Source of the DNA: DATHTS01 sp041940425 | GTDB taxonomy: Bacteria; Acidobacteriota; Blastocatellia; Pyrinomonadales; Pyrinomonadaceae | Reading direction: 5' to 3' | Assembly (NCBI GenBank): GCA_041940425.1 | Contig: JBGTSF010000096.1 | Span: 1 to 14,776, forward strand | Length of the DNA stretch: 14,776 nucleotides | Part shown: positions 1 to 7,116 of the stretch, piece after piece | Layout: each line of letters begins with the position of its first letter | Numbering within the stretch: position 1 is the stretch's first letter | Program-made: the position numbers and the translations under genes | Notes under the pieces: model-generated | The model's input: only the letters and a program-made list of their open reading frames with translations | Database searches by the model: none | Told to the model about the DNA's origin: nothing

Positions 1-1
1 T

Positions 2-82
2 CAGGGATTTTTAGACGAACTCGTCTGGATGAGCAAGACTCTGCGCTGGGGACGCAAGAATCTCGAATCTAAATTTCATTAA
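2..82 (+). CDS. 3' end of an unidentified protein (partial)
   Basis: An open frame enters from the left edge and stops at TAA 80-82, giving 26 C-terminal residues (it reads ...LDELVWMSKTLRWGRK...). The composition is protein-like, with a plausible amphipathic basic helix, and the other plus-strand frames close early. The TAA overlaps the stop codon of the minus-strand DUF5996 gene through a shared TTAA, a tight convergent arrangement that supports a real gene end. Too little is present to name a family. Confidence 0.5.
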   Translation, partial: QGFLDELVWMSKTLRWGRKNLESKFH

Positions 83-990
83 AATAAACTTTCCCAATCA
101 ACTTCCAGTTTTTCTCTGTCCCAATTCGCCGCGTTCGCGCCGGCTTCGTAGGTCGTCTGCATAAAATCTAAAATCGCCTTGTCGGGATTTTCCGAATTTC
201 TGACATCTTCGTATTTCAGAAAATATTCGCTCATCTCATTTGAATAAAAAGCCGCTTCGGGTTTGATATTTCCGTCTTTAAATTCTTCCGGTTCGGGCGT
301 GTGATAGGCGTAAAAGGCGGGTTCGCCGAAGCCTTTTCCAGTCCAGAAACCGTGGCTGATGACTTCCTGATCGTAGGCGATGCGCGTGATGCGGTCGGCA
401 CCGTCGCGCGGCGGCGCGTCTTCGCCGCTAAAGCGCGTAACGGCGAGATCGAAACTGCCCCAGAAAAAATGAACGGGCGAGCATTTGCCCTTAAAACGCG
501 AGCGAAATTCTTTGAACACGCGGTCAATATTTGAAATGACGCGGAAAAATTTTTCGACCGCCGGTTTGTCATAAGATTTATGCGTGTCGTCATCGGCAAA
601 CGGGATCGGATTTTCCACTTCGTCCGGCACGGCGGCAATTTCGATTTCGATGCCGTTGGCTTTCAGTTTGCTCATCAGTTTTCGATAAAACTCGGCGACC
701 GTCATCGGCTCTAAATCGAACGAAAACCCGTCGTTAAAATTCGTCTGCACGACAAGCCGATGACTTAGAAAATCGAAATCAATCGAAAAATTTTTCTCGT
801 CGCACGGAATTACGGAAGTTGTCAGTCCGCGCGGCGTAAGATAGAGCGGAACGTTCCACCATTCGTTGGTCAGCGGCGTTCGCACCAGACGGATTTTCCC
901 GACGATCTGCGTCCACATATGAACCGTGTCGTTCGTGTCCTCCCACTCGTTCAAGGGAAGCGGCGGATATTTTTCAAATTGTTCGTTCAT
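79..990 (-). CDS. DUF5996 family protein
   Basis: A 303-residue soluble protein with no signal peptide or membrane segment. It matches the DUF5996 family along its whole length as I recall it. The N-terminal region has LPLNEWEDTNDTVHMWTQIV and then WWNVPLYLTPRGLTTS (about residues 12-60). A FSIDFDF block follows near 68, a HKSYDKPAVEKFF block near 138, and the hallmark SPVHFFWGSFDLAVTRFSG near 171-189. Acidic and aromatic blocks (FYAYHTPEPE, TTYEAGANAANWDR) complete the C-terminus. No catalytic activity is established for the family that I know of. The conserved His, Trp and Asp residues could line an active site, which is inference. It lies 6 bp downstream of the NUDIX gene on the same strand and is probably co-transcribed with it. 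Its stop overlaps the convergent partial gene by 4 bp. Confidence 0.85.
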   Translation of the reverse strand: MNEQFEKYPPLPLNEWEDTNDTVHMWTQIVGKIRLVRTPLTNEWWNVPLYLTPRGLTTSVIPCDEKNFSIDFDFLSHRLVVQTNFNDGFSFDLEPMTVAEFYRKLMSKLKANGIEIEIAAVPDEVENPIPFADDDTHKSYDKPAVEKFFRVISNIDRVFKEFRSRFKGKCSPVHFFWGSFDLAVTRFSGEDAPPRDGADRITRIAYDQEVISHGFWTGKGFGEPAFYAYHTPEPEEFKDGNIKPEAAFYSNEMSEYFLKYEDVRNSENPDKAILDFMQTTYEAGANAANWDREKLEVDWESLF

Positions 991-996
991 AATTTT

Positions 997-1470
997 TTAC
1001 TTTTCGTTTAATAAAATTTTCGCTTTTTCGATGATTTCTTTTTCGCCTTTGAAAGCGAGCATTTCGACGGCTTCATCGGGCGAAACCCAACGGACTTCGG
1101 CGACTTCGCGGTCGTGATTTTTTTCGTCGCCCGAAACATATTTCATCAGAAAAAAATGCACGAATTTATGATAACGGACGCGCGAGCCTTTTTCGTTGCC
1201 GAAATACCAGTATTCGATGGTGTCAATTTTTTCGATTATCTCGCATTCGATCCCGGCTTCTTCACGCGTTTCGCGCAGAGCGGCTTGCTCGGCGGATTCG
1301 CCTTCGTCAACCAGACCTTTGGGAAGCTGCCAACGCCGGCTCGGATTAACCGAAACGATAGCGAACTCTATTTTTCCGTCATTCGTCCAAAATGCCGCGC
1401 CGCCAGCCGAAACTTGTTCGACGGTGCGGAATCCGAACGGGGAAGATTTTTTTTCGGCTTTGTCGTTCAT
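997..1470 (-). CDS. NUDIX hydrolase
   Basis: A 157-residue cytosolic protein with a complete NUDIX box at residues 52-74 (G52, E58, R66, E67, E70, E71, G73), matching GX5EX7REXXEEXG. The glutamates bind the divalent metals used to cleave nucleoside-diphosphate-linked substrates. The preceding RRWQLPKG and the N-terminal SAGGAAFW strand are typical of the ADP-ribose/Ap4A-type 'PKG' subgroup, but the substrate cannot be told from sequence. The size is normal for a single-domain NUDIX protein. It is the first gene of a likely two-gene minus-strand unit with DUF5996. The inverted CACAGAT repeat begins 20 bp upstream of its start codon, so its promoter must lie within or beyond that repeat. Confidence 0.93.
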   Translation of the reverse strand: MNDKAEKKSSPFGFRTVEQVSAGGAAFWTNDGKIEFAIVSVNPSRRWQLPKGLVDEGESAEQAALRETREEAGIECEIIEKIDTIEYWYFGNEKGSRVRYHKFVHFFLMKYVSGDEKNHDREVAEVRWVSPDEAVEMLAFKGEKEIIEKAKILLNEK

Positions 1471-1490
1471 TCAATCGGAAGAAAATTTTA

Positions 1491-1598
1491 TCCACAGATG
1501 AACACAGATGCACACAGATTTTTTTTTGGATTTTAAAAGATTTTATAATTTCCCTAAAAATAGTATTTAATCTGTGTTTATCTGTGTTCATCTGTGGA
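1491..1598. repeat. Long imperfect inverted repeat, CACAGAT type (copy 1)
   Basis: The left arm 1491-1520 and right arm 1569-1598 are each 30 nt and pair at 28 of 30 positions around a 48-nt AT-rich centre. Each arm is itself built from three CACAGAT/ATCTGTG words spaced 10 bp apart. A related element lies at 8711-8812. Such dispersed extragenic palindromes are common in some environmental bacteria. This one sits between two same-strand genes (TlpA-like and NUDIX) and would form a strong hairpin in RNA from either strand, so it could act as a terminator or RNA-stability element. Confidence 0.9.
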
Positions 1599-1612
1599 CA
1601 ATTGTCTTAAAT

Positions 1613-2203
1613 TTATTTCGTATTATTGAGTGCTTCCGCCACGACCATTTCCATTTTGTTTTTTACCGCCTCGTTATAGCCGACGAATTTTTCCAGAAGT
1701 TTTCCTTCGCGGCTGAAAACGAACGTTTGCGGGATCGAACTTTCGTTCTGCATCAGGATAGCCGACAAATCTTCCTGCGGAACGGCGAGCGGATAATTGA
1801 TCTTCAGTTTTTCGACAAACGCCGGAACTTGCGGTTTGTCCTCTTCGCCGCCGACGTGCAGACCGATTATTTGCAGATCGTTTTTGTGTTCGTTTTGCAG
1901 AGCGACGAGATCGGGAATTTCTTCGAGACACGGCGGGCAATACGTCGCCCAGAAATCGAGAATGACGACCTTACCTTTCAGATCGCCCATCTTTTGCGTT
2001 TCGCGCAATTCGGTCGTCTGCCCGTCAAACACCTGCCAGCCCAAGCTTTCGACATTAGCGAGCGGCGGCATCGGCACGTTCGTCTGCGGAATATTGTTGA
2101 TCGAAATCGGCTTGTCGGAAACCGAAACCGGCGCGGCGGCGGGACGGCAACCAAGCGCAGTTAAAAATGCAAAAGTAAAAATTAAAAATGCAGAAATCCT
2201 CAT
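1613..2203 (-). CDS. TlpA-like thioredoxin-fold lipoprotein
   Basis: A 196-residue exported redox protein. Residues 1-19 form a lipoprotein signal with lipobox LGC, giving a lipidated Cys19. A Pro/Ala/Ser-rich linker runs to about residue 55. The thioredoxin fold follows, with active site W85-A-T-Y-C89-P-P-C92, the GLHVGG strand near 114-119 and the cis-proline in SIPQT (P158). These features match the TlpA/ResA/AhpC-TSA family, which reduces disulfides outside the cytoplasmic membrane, for example in cytochrome c maturation or envelope stress. CPPC is not the commonest TlpA-type dipeptide (CxPC with E or V is more usual), but it remains compatible with a disulfide reductase. No cytochrome c maturation genes are nearby, so its partner is unknown. 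It is divergent from the IscU-BFD gene across 86 bp. Confidence 0.9.
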   Translation of the reverse strand: MRISAFLIFTFAFLTALGCRPAAAPVSVSDKPISINNIPQTNVPMPPLANVESLGWQVFDGQTTELRETQKMGDLKGKVVILDFWATYCPPCLEEIPDLVALQNEHKNDLQIIGLHVGGEEDKPQVPAFVEKLKINYPLAVPQEDLSAILMQNESSIPQTFVFSREGKLLEKFVGYNEAVKNKMEMVVAEALNNTK

Positions 2204-2250
2204 AGCTTTAGAAATCAGAAAAAAATTCGGACAAGTTAAATTTTAGCTTA

Positions 2251-2278
2251 ATTCGTGCAATTCGTGTAATTCGTGGCA
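2251..2278. repeat. Short 9-bp direct repeat, ATTCGTG type
   Basis: Three consecutive words (ATTCGTGCA, ATTCGTGTA, ATTCGTGGC) recur every 9 bp in the divergent gap between the TlpA-like and IscU-BFD genes, ending 11 bp before the GTG start of the latter. In style it resembles half of the CACAGAT-type intergenic elements elsewhere in the window. No paired inverse arm is visible. It occupies the place where an SD or promoter would be expected. Confidence 0.6.
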
Positions 2279-2289
2279 AAATCTTTCTC

Positions 2290-2877
2290 GTGAGCTTTTA
2301 TCCAGAGCAAGTCAGCAGACGGTTTTACGAACCGGAACACGCCGGAAAACCGGAAAGAACAAATGCGGTCGGCACGGGCGCGTCTTTTGTGTGCGGCACG
2401 TTCGTCAGATTTTTTCTGGAGATTGACGCGGAGACGAAAGAGATACGGGACGCGAAGTATAAATCGAACGCCTGCGGCTACGCGCTCGCGGCGGCGGAAG
2501 TTTTGGCGGAAAACATCTGCGGTAAAAGATTAACAGAACTTCACGGGTTGGAAAACGACGAATTAAAAACCGAGATTGAAAATGAATTGGGAAAATTTCC
2601 CGACGCTCGAACGCATTGCGCGGAGATTTGTTTCGACGCTCTTCATGCGGCTTTAAATGATTTTCGTTCTATGCAGATCGAAGAATTCGCGGGCGAAAAA
2701 GCTCTCATCTGCACCTGTTTCGGCGTGTCGGAAGAAGAGATCGAAAGCGTTATCAAGACGAAAAAAGTCGAATCGGTCGAAGAAGTCGGTGCGGTTTGCA
2801 ATGCCGGAACGGGCTGCGGTTCGTGCCGGATGCTGATTCAGGAATTGATTGATATTCACCAATACGAAAATTTTTAG
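2290..2877 (+). CDS. IscU-like Fe-S scaffold fused to BFD-like [2Fe-2S] domain
   Basis: A 195-residue two-domain protein starting at GTG. Residues 1-127 are IscU/NifU-N-like: FYPEQVSRRFYEPEHAGK, then scaffold cysteines C35, C62 and C110, with H109 just before the last one as in IscU. Residues 138-190 form a bacterioferritin-associated ferredoxin-like domain with C141-x-C143 and C170, C176, C179 (CTC...CNAGTGCGSC). This resembles NifU without its C-terminal NfuA domain, implying cluster assembly or transfer in the cytosol. Two departures stand out. The Asp normally following Cys-Gly (IscU D39) is Thr37. The LPPVK chaperone-recognition loop is replaced by FPDAR. No desulfurase or HscA gene is present here. 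The start is supported by alignment with NifU N-termini. No SD is visible, and a 9-bp repeat lies just upstream. Confidence 0.88.
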   Translation: MSFYPEQVSRRFYEPEHAGKPERTNAVGTGASFVCGTFVRFFLEIDAETKEIRDAKYKSNACGYALAAAEVLAENICGKRLTELHGLENDELKTEIENELGKFPDARTHCAEICFDALHAALNDFRSMQIEEFAGEKALICTCFGVSEEEIESVIKTKKVESVEEVGAVCNAGTGCGSCRMLIQELIDIHQYENF

Positions 2878-2894
2878 CGCGCTTTTTCCGGTTG

Positions 2895-2922
2895 TTTTCA
2901 CACGAATTATTTATGTTATAAT
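2895..2922 (+). promoter_or_regulatory. Candidate sigma70-type promoter for the CNNM/CorC gene
   Basis: TTTTCA at 2895-2900 and a perfect TATAAT at 2917-2922 are separated by 16 bp. They lie just after the IscU-BFD stop and about 100 bp before the CNNM start. The -10 is consensus and the -35 matches at four of six positions. Confidence 0.5.
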
Positions 2923-2966
2923 CGGAAACATTGAAAACCGCTCGAAATAAAGCGGAAAATTTATAT

Positions 2967-2972
2967 AAGGAG
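2967..2972 (+). promoter_or_regulatory. Displaced Shine-Dalgarno sequence (AAGGAG)
   Basis: A perfect AAGGAG lies 53 nt upstream of the only usable start codon of the CNNM gene, far beyond normal spacing. The reading frame of the gene has a TAA at 3008-3010, so no earlier start is possible. The intervening stretch contains a 12-bp duplicated word (2990-3015), as if a repeat insertion had pushed the SD away from its start. Confidence 0.45.
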
Positions 2973-2989
2973 TTTTATAAAAAGGATTT

Positions 2990-3015
2990 AATCTAAAATC
3001 CAAAATCTAAAATCC
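2990..3015. repeat. Direct repeat of a 12-bp word (AATCTAAAATCC)
   Basis: AATCTAAAATCC occurs at 2990-3001 and again at 3004-3015, 14 bp apart, immediately before the CNNM gene start. It looks like another short dispersed intergenic repeat and separates the AAGGAG at 2967 from the ATG at 3026. Confidence 0.7.
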
Positions 3016-3025
3016 AAATTTAGAA

Positions 3026-4420
3026 ATGGACGATCCTGCCAGTTTATTCTTACTTTTTTTCGCCGAAACCGCTCCGGTCGAATTTCCGACACCTATATCT
3101 ACAATTCTTAATCTTTTGCTGGTTATTGCTCTGGTTCTCGGCAACGGTTTTTTCGTCGCCAGCGAATTCGCGCTCGTCGCCGTCAGAAAATCGCGCATCG
3201 AGGCTCTGGCAAACGAGGGCAGCCGCTCCGCTCAGAGACTTCTCGAACTGCTCAATAATCTGAACGCCTATATTTCGGCGACTCAGCTCGGCATCACGCT
3301 GTTTTCGCTCGGTTTGGGATATGTCGCCGAACCGGCGATCGTTAAGGTCATCGAACCGCTTTTGATCAGTCTGGCGGCGGCGGCAAATTGGGAGTTTCTG
3401 GCTTCGCCGACACTGGCGCACGCCGTTTCGTTCGCCATCGCGTTTACGTTTATTACATTTCTGCACATCATCTTCGGCGAACTCGCGCCGAAAACTGCCG
3501 CGCTCGAACTTTCCGAGAGAGTTTCGCTGATCGTCGCTCTGCCGCTGAAGATTTTCTACAAGATTTTTTATTACCCGATCCGCGTCCTCGATTGGACGGG
3601 AACGAAAACCGTCCGCCTGTTCGGACTTCACCCGTCGGGCGAACACGGTTCGAGTTATACGGAAGAAGAAATCCGCCAGCTCATCAACGCTTCGGAAAAA
3701 AGCGGTCATCTTAATGAAGAAGAACGCCGCTTGATAAATCAGGTTTTTGAATTTAGCGAAACGACCGTCCGCGAAGCGATGGTGCCGCGCACGGAAGTCG
3801 TGGCGATTCCCGCCAATTCGACGCTCGAACAGATGGCAAAGGCGTTTCGCCAGCACGGTTATTCGCGCCTGCCGGTTTACGGCGAATCGCTGGACGATAT
3901 GCGCGGCGTTCTGCACAGCAAGGACGTGATGCAGTATCTGCTCTTAAAACCGCGAATGTTCAAACTCGAACGGGTTTTGAAAAAACCGTATTACGTCGTT
4001 GACACGGCGCGTCTCGAAGATGTTCTCAGGCAGATGCAGACGGAAAAATTCCATTTCGGTTTCGTCGTTGACGAACACGGCGGCATCGAGGGCATCATCA
4101 CGCTCGAAGACCTTCTGGAAGAGATCGTCGGCGATATTTCCGACGAACACGACGAAGAGGTCAACGAGCAGATTCACGCTCAACCGGACGGAAGCTACAT
4201 TCTCGACGGCGGCGTGGCGGTCAGAGATGTCAATAAACGTCTAGATCTGCATCTGCCGGTTTCAGAAGGCTACACGACGATCGCCGGATTTTTAATGAGC
4301 GAGTCGGGCGAACTTCTTAATGAAGGCGAAAGCGTTCGTTTTAACGGTCATATTTTTCACATCGAAGAAGTTGACCGCCGCCGCATCATCAAGGTCAGAA
4401 TGGAAAAATCGGAAAAATAA
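3026..4420 (+). CDS. CNNM/CorC family membrane transporter-like protein (HlyC/CorC)
   Basis: A 464-residue inner-membrane protein of the UPF0053 (TlyC/CorC/CNNM) family, whose members move Mg2+ (and Co2+) across the membrane. Residues about 20-195 form the CNNM transmembrane domain, with GNGFFVASEFALVAVRKSR, ATQLGITLFSLGLGYVAEP and IIFGELAPKTAA; the conserved small and polar residues near the helices form the ion site. A CBS pair spans about 245-375, beginning with REAMVPRTEVVAI and ending with DEHGGIEGIITLEDLLEE; this pair usually binds ATP-Mg and gates transport. A CorC_HlyC domain closes the protein (about 385-460). Length and order are standard. 'Hemolysin' labels for this family are historical. 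The start is fixed by an upstream in-frame stop at 3008, although the best SD is 53 nt away. It probably has its own promoter (2895-2922). Confidence 0.93.
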   Translation: MDDPASLFLLFFAETAPVEFPTPISTILNLLLVIALVLGNGFFVASEFALVAVRKSRIEALANEGSRSAQRLLELLNNLNAYISATQLGITLFSLGLGYVAEPAIVKVIEPLLISLAAAANWEFLASPTLAHAVSFAIAFTFITFLHIIFGELAPKTAALELSERVSLIVALPLKIFYKIFYYPIRVLDWTGTKTVRLFGLHPSGEHGSSYTEEEIRQLINASEKSGHLNEEERRLINQVFEFSETTVREAMVPRTEVVAIPANSTLEQMAKAFRQHGYSRLPVYGESLDDMRGVLHSKDVMQYLLLKPRMFKLERVLKKPYYVVDTARLEDVLRQMQTEKFHFGFVVDEHGGIEGIITLEDLLEEIVGDISDEHDEEVNEQIHAQPDGSYILDGGVAVRDVNKRLDLHLPVSEGYTTIAGFLMSESGELLNEGESVRFNGHIFHIEEVDRRRIIKVRMEKSEK

Positions 4421-4463
4421 AAATTTACCGGGAATAAATTTTCTACCTGCCTTATTATTAAAG

Positions 4464-4515
4464 TAAATTTCGGGCTTTGCCTTTCCGCACACCGGCGGGC
4501 AAAGCCCGAAATTTA
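4464..4515. terminator. 17-bp perfect hairpin between CNNM and antiporter genes
   Basis: TAAATTTCGGGCTTTGC (4464-4480) and its exact reverse complement (4499-4515) flank an 18-nt loop. The GC-rich core with A/T-rich stem base could terminate transcription in either direction; the trailing T run on the plus strand is broken (ATTTATTTAT). It may alternatively be a REP-like element. Confidence 0.65.
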
Positions 4516-4539
4516 TTTATCGGATAAATTCTAGTAAGA

Positions 4540-4567
4540 TTGAATTCATAGAACAAACATTCATAAT
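4540..4567 (+). promoter_or_regulatory. Candidate promoter of the antiporter gene
   Basis: TTGAAT (4540-4545) and CATAAT (4562-4567) have a 16-bp spacer, lie just after the hairpin at 4464-4515 and sit 22 bp before the ATG. A TTGAGGA SD-like stretch (4574-4580) precedes the start at 4590 with good spacing. Confidence 0.45.
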
Positions 4568-4589
4568 TTTTTATTGAGGAAAATTTTCA

Positions 4590-7001
4590 ATGATGTCCGC
4601 TTTTCTATTTGCCGGAGCGATTCCGCAGTTTATGACGGAAATCGTCGCGCTGATCGTTGCCGGGGCGGCCGTCGCCTATATCAGTTTTCGTTTTCGATTG
4701 GTCCCGATCGTCGGTTTTCTGCTCGCCGGAGTGTTGATCGGACCGAACGCGCTCGGTCTGGTTCAAGATCAGGAACTCGTTGACGCGACCGCCGAGATCG
4801 GCGTTATCTTACTGCTTTTCACGATCGGCATCGAATTTTCTCTGGAAAAACTGGCGGCGATTCAAAAACTGATTTTTGGCGGCGGCACGATGCAGGTCGG
4901 GCTTTCGATCGCCGTGGTCACGGCGATTTTGCTGGCGTTCGGCGTGGATTGGCGCGTCGGGATTTTTACGGGAATGCTCGTCGCTCTGAGTTCGACCGCC
5001 ATCGTCTTGAAACTCTTGAGCGAATCGGGCGAGACGAATTCCGAACCGGGACAGATCGGGTTAGGACTTTTAATTTTTCAGGATTTGGCGATCGTTCTGA
5101 TGGTTTTGCTCGTGCCGACCTTGAGCGCGTCGGGCGGCGGTTCGTCGCTGGAAATAGTTTGGGCTTTGTCGAAAGCGGGAATCATCATCGCGCTCGTTCT
5201 TTTGATCGCGCGGAGAATAATGCCGAAGATTTTGGAGATGGTCGCCAAAACCTGTTCGCCCGAACTTTTTCTTTTGTCGGTAATCGCTATTTGTTTCGGC
5301 ACGGCGTATCTGACAAGTCTTGCCGGAGTCAGTCTTTCGCTCGGCGCGTTCCTTGCGGGTTTGATGGTTTCTGAAAGCCGTTTTTCACAGCACGCTTTGA
5401 GCGAAACTCTGCCTTTGCAGATTCTCTTTAGCGCGACGTTTTTCGTCTCGGTCGGAATGCTGCTCGATGTGCGGTTTCTCGTGCAGAATCTGCCGCTCGT
5501 TCTCGCGGTCATCGCGGCGGTTTTGATTATTAAAATTTTGACGACCGGAATCAGCGTTCGCGCTTTGGGTTACAAAATGCCGGTCGCGGCGGCTTCCGCT
5601 TTGATGCTCGCGCAGATCGGCGAATTTTCGTTCGTGTTGGAACGAGCGGGGCGCGAAGTCGGTCTGTCGCCCGCCGGAATGGATGCGGCAGGCTCGCAGA
5701 CTTTTATCGCGGCGACGGTCGTGCTGATGGTCGTTACGCCGTTTTTGATGAGCATCGGCGAACGGCTTTCGGAAAAAATGATTGCAAAGCGCGAGCAGAA
5801 CAATCTGCCGGATGAAACCGATGTGCAGATTCCGTCGCACGCTATTGATCTGGAAGATCACGTCATCGTCGCCGGTTACGGTCAGGCGGCGCGGTCGCTC
5901 GTCCGCGTTTTGAGCGGTTCGGGAATTCCGTATGTCATCACGACATTGAGTCCCGACGGCGCGAACGAAGCCGAAGCGGAAAATCTTCCGGTCGTGCGCG
6001 GCGATGCGACAAAACCTTTTCTGCTTCAACTCGTCGGCATTGACAAAGCGAAAATGATGGTCATCGCCGACGACAATCCGGCGATGGCACACCGCATCAC
6101 GTCGGTCGCAAGGCAACAGAATCCGACAATGCGGATCGTCGTCCGCACACGCTACACGGCGGAGGTTGACCATCTGGCAGAAGCCGGAGCGGACATCGTG
6201 ATCGCCGAAGAATTAGAATCGGTCGTTCAGCTTTTCGGCGAAGTTCTGCGCGATTACCGCATCGTGCCCGAAGAGATCGAAGCGTATGAAGAGTTAGCCC
6301 GTCAGAACGGTTATTCCGCTCTAACCAAGAATCTGCCGGAATCTGACCGTTCGGTTTTCGCCTGCGAAACGGGCGAAGATTGTTTCGATTCGCGCACCGT
6401 AAAAGTTAAACCGGAAATGCCGATTGCAGAAAAATCTCTGTCGAGTTTGAAGCTCGCCGAAGAACACGGTTTGAGTTTGAAAAAAGTGCGGCGCAATGGT
6501 CAAACAATCGAAAAGCCCGCGCCAGATTTTATCCTGCATTCGGGCGATGAACTCGTTCTTTCCGGTTCGACAAATGCCTTTGCCAGAAACGCTGCTTTGT
6601 TTCGCCCCGTGAAAACTAACGGCGGAAGTCAGACCGCAAAACCGCCGATTCAAATTTCCGAAAACAAAATCACTCCCGCCGAATTATTTGATGGCGGCGG
6701 CAAAATAGACACTGAAAAAGCAGTTGATTTCACGGCGCAGGTTGACGAAACCGTCTGCTCGCATCTCGATCAGATCAACAAAGTTTTTCCGAGCGCGGCG
6801 GGCTGTGAAGATTGTCTTCGGATGGGCGACGAATGGGTTCACCTGCGCATTTGTCTGACATGCGGTCACATTGGCTGCTGCGACACTTCGAAAAACAAAC
6901 ACGCGACCGCGCATTTTCATGACACGACGCATCCGCTGATGAAATCTATGGAACGCGGCGAAGATTGGGCGTGGTGTTTTGCGGACGAAACTTATTTGTA
7001 A
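4590..7001 (+). CDS. CPA2 (Kef-type) cation:proton antiporter with RCK domains and C-terminal UBP-type zinc finger
   Basis: An 803-residue inner-membrane transporter with extra cytosolic domains. Residues 1-390 are a hydrophobic CPA2 Na+/H+ exchanger domain of many helices, with LIFQDLAIV placing the Kef-type Gln164-Asp165 pair in the ion pathway. Residues about 420-540 are an RCK/TrkA-N nucleotide-binding fold (HVIVAGYGQAARSL, then VVRGDATKP). Residues about 600-680 resemble TrkA-C. Residues 723-803 are a UBP-type zinc finger: C723-x-H725, C739-x2-C742, C755-x2-C758, H760, C763/C764, H771 and further His at 775, 777 and 781. In eukaryotes this finger binds the free C-terminal Gly-Gly of ubiquitin; in bacteria its ligand is unknown. 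Family knowledge suggests K+ or Na+ exchange gated by NAD(H) or a ligand. The finger is in frame with no stop, so it is a true fusion. The gene is monocistronic, with SD at 4574-4580. Confidence 0.93.
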   Translation: MMSAFLFAGAIPQFMTEIVALIVAGAAVAYISFRFRLVPIVGFLLAGVLIGPNALGLVQDQELVDATAEIGVILLLFTIGIEFSLEKLAAIQKLIFGGGTMQVGLSIAVVTAILLAFGVDWRVGIFTGMLVALSSTAIVLKLLSESGETNSEPGQIGLGLLIFQDLAIVLMVLLVPTLSASGGGSSLEIVWALSKAGIIIALVLLIARRIMPKILEMVAKTCSPELFLLSVIAICFGTAYLTSLAGVSLSLGAFLAGLMVSESRFSQHALSETLPLQILFSATFFVSVGMLLDVRFLVQNLPLVLAVIAAVLIIKILTTGISVRALGYKMPVAAASALMLAQIGEFSFVLERAGREVGLSPAGMDAAGSQTFIAATVVLMVVTPFLMSIGERLSEKMIAKREQNNLPDETDVQIPSHAIDLEDHVIVAGYGQAARSLVRVLSGSGIPYVITTLSPDGANEAEAENLPVVRGDATKPFLLQLVGIDKAKMMVIADDNPAMAHRITSVARQQNPTMRIVVRTRYTAEVDHLAEAGADIVIAEELESVVQLFGEVLRDYRIVPEEIEAYEELARQNGYSALTKNLPESDRSVFACETGEDCFDSRTVKVKPEMPIAEKSLSSLKLAEEHGLSLKKVRRNGQTIEKPAPDFILHSGDELVLSGSTNAFARNAALFRPVKTNGGSQTAKPPIQISENKITPAELFDGGGKIDTEKAVDFTAQVDETVCSHLDQINKVFPSAAGCEDCLRMGDEWVHLRICLTCGHIGCCDTSKNKHATAHFHDTTHPLMKSMERGEDWAWCFADETYL

Positions 7002-7105
7002 ATTTTTTTCATAAATCACCCGAAAGTATGAGAGAAAATTCGTATTATCCGGTGATTACAAACGCTGCGAAATTTTATAGGCTTTAATTTTGAATTTTAG
7101 TAAAC

Positions 7106-7110
7106 AGGAG
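7106..7110 (+). promoter_or_regulatory. Shine-Dalgarno of wrbA (AGGAG)
   Basis: AGGAG ends 6 nt before the ATG at 7117. It decides the start: a longer reading from TTG at 7090 would include this SD inside the coding region and add nine residues not found in WrbA proteins. Confidence 0.85.
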
Positions 7111-7116
7111 AAGAAA

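Noticed and set aside
3050..3916. A long minus-strand open frame (288 codons) opposite the CNNM gene
   Set aside because: It is Arg/Asp-rich with no recognisable domain and lies wholly opposite a clear family member; it is a shadow of codon bias.
4420..4442. AAAATTTA...TAAATTTT inverted repeat at the CNNM stop
   Set aside because: The stem is all A/T and overlaps the stop codon; such sequences arise by chance in AT-rich gaps. The GC-cored hairpin at 4464-4515 is the better candidate.
5385..6173. A 262-codon minus-strand open frame opposite the antiporter
   Set aside because: It has low-complexity His/Arg/Asp composition, no start signal and full overlap with the conserved CPA2-RCK gene.
7012..7058. 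AATCACC...GGTGATT inverted repeat after the antiporter gene
   Set aside because: Only 7 bp pair across a 30-nt loop with no T tract, too weak to call a terminator.
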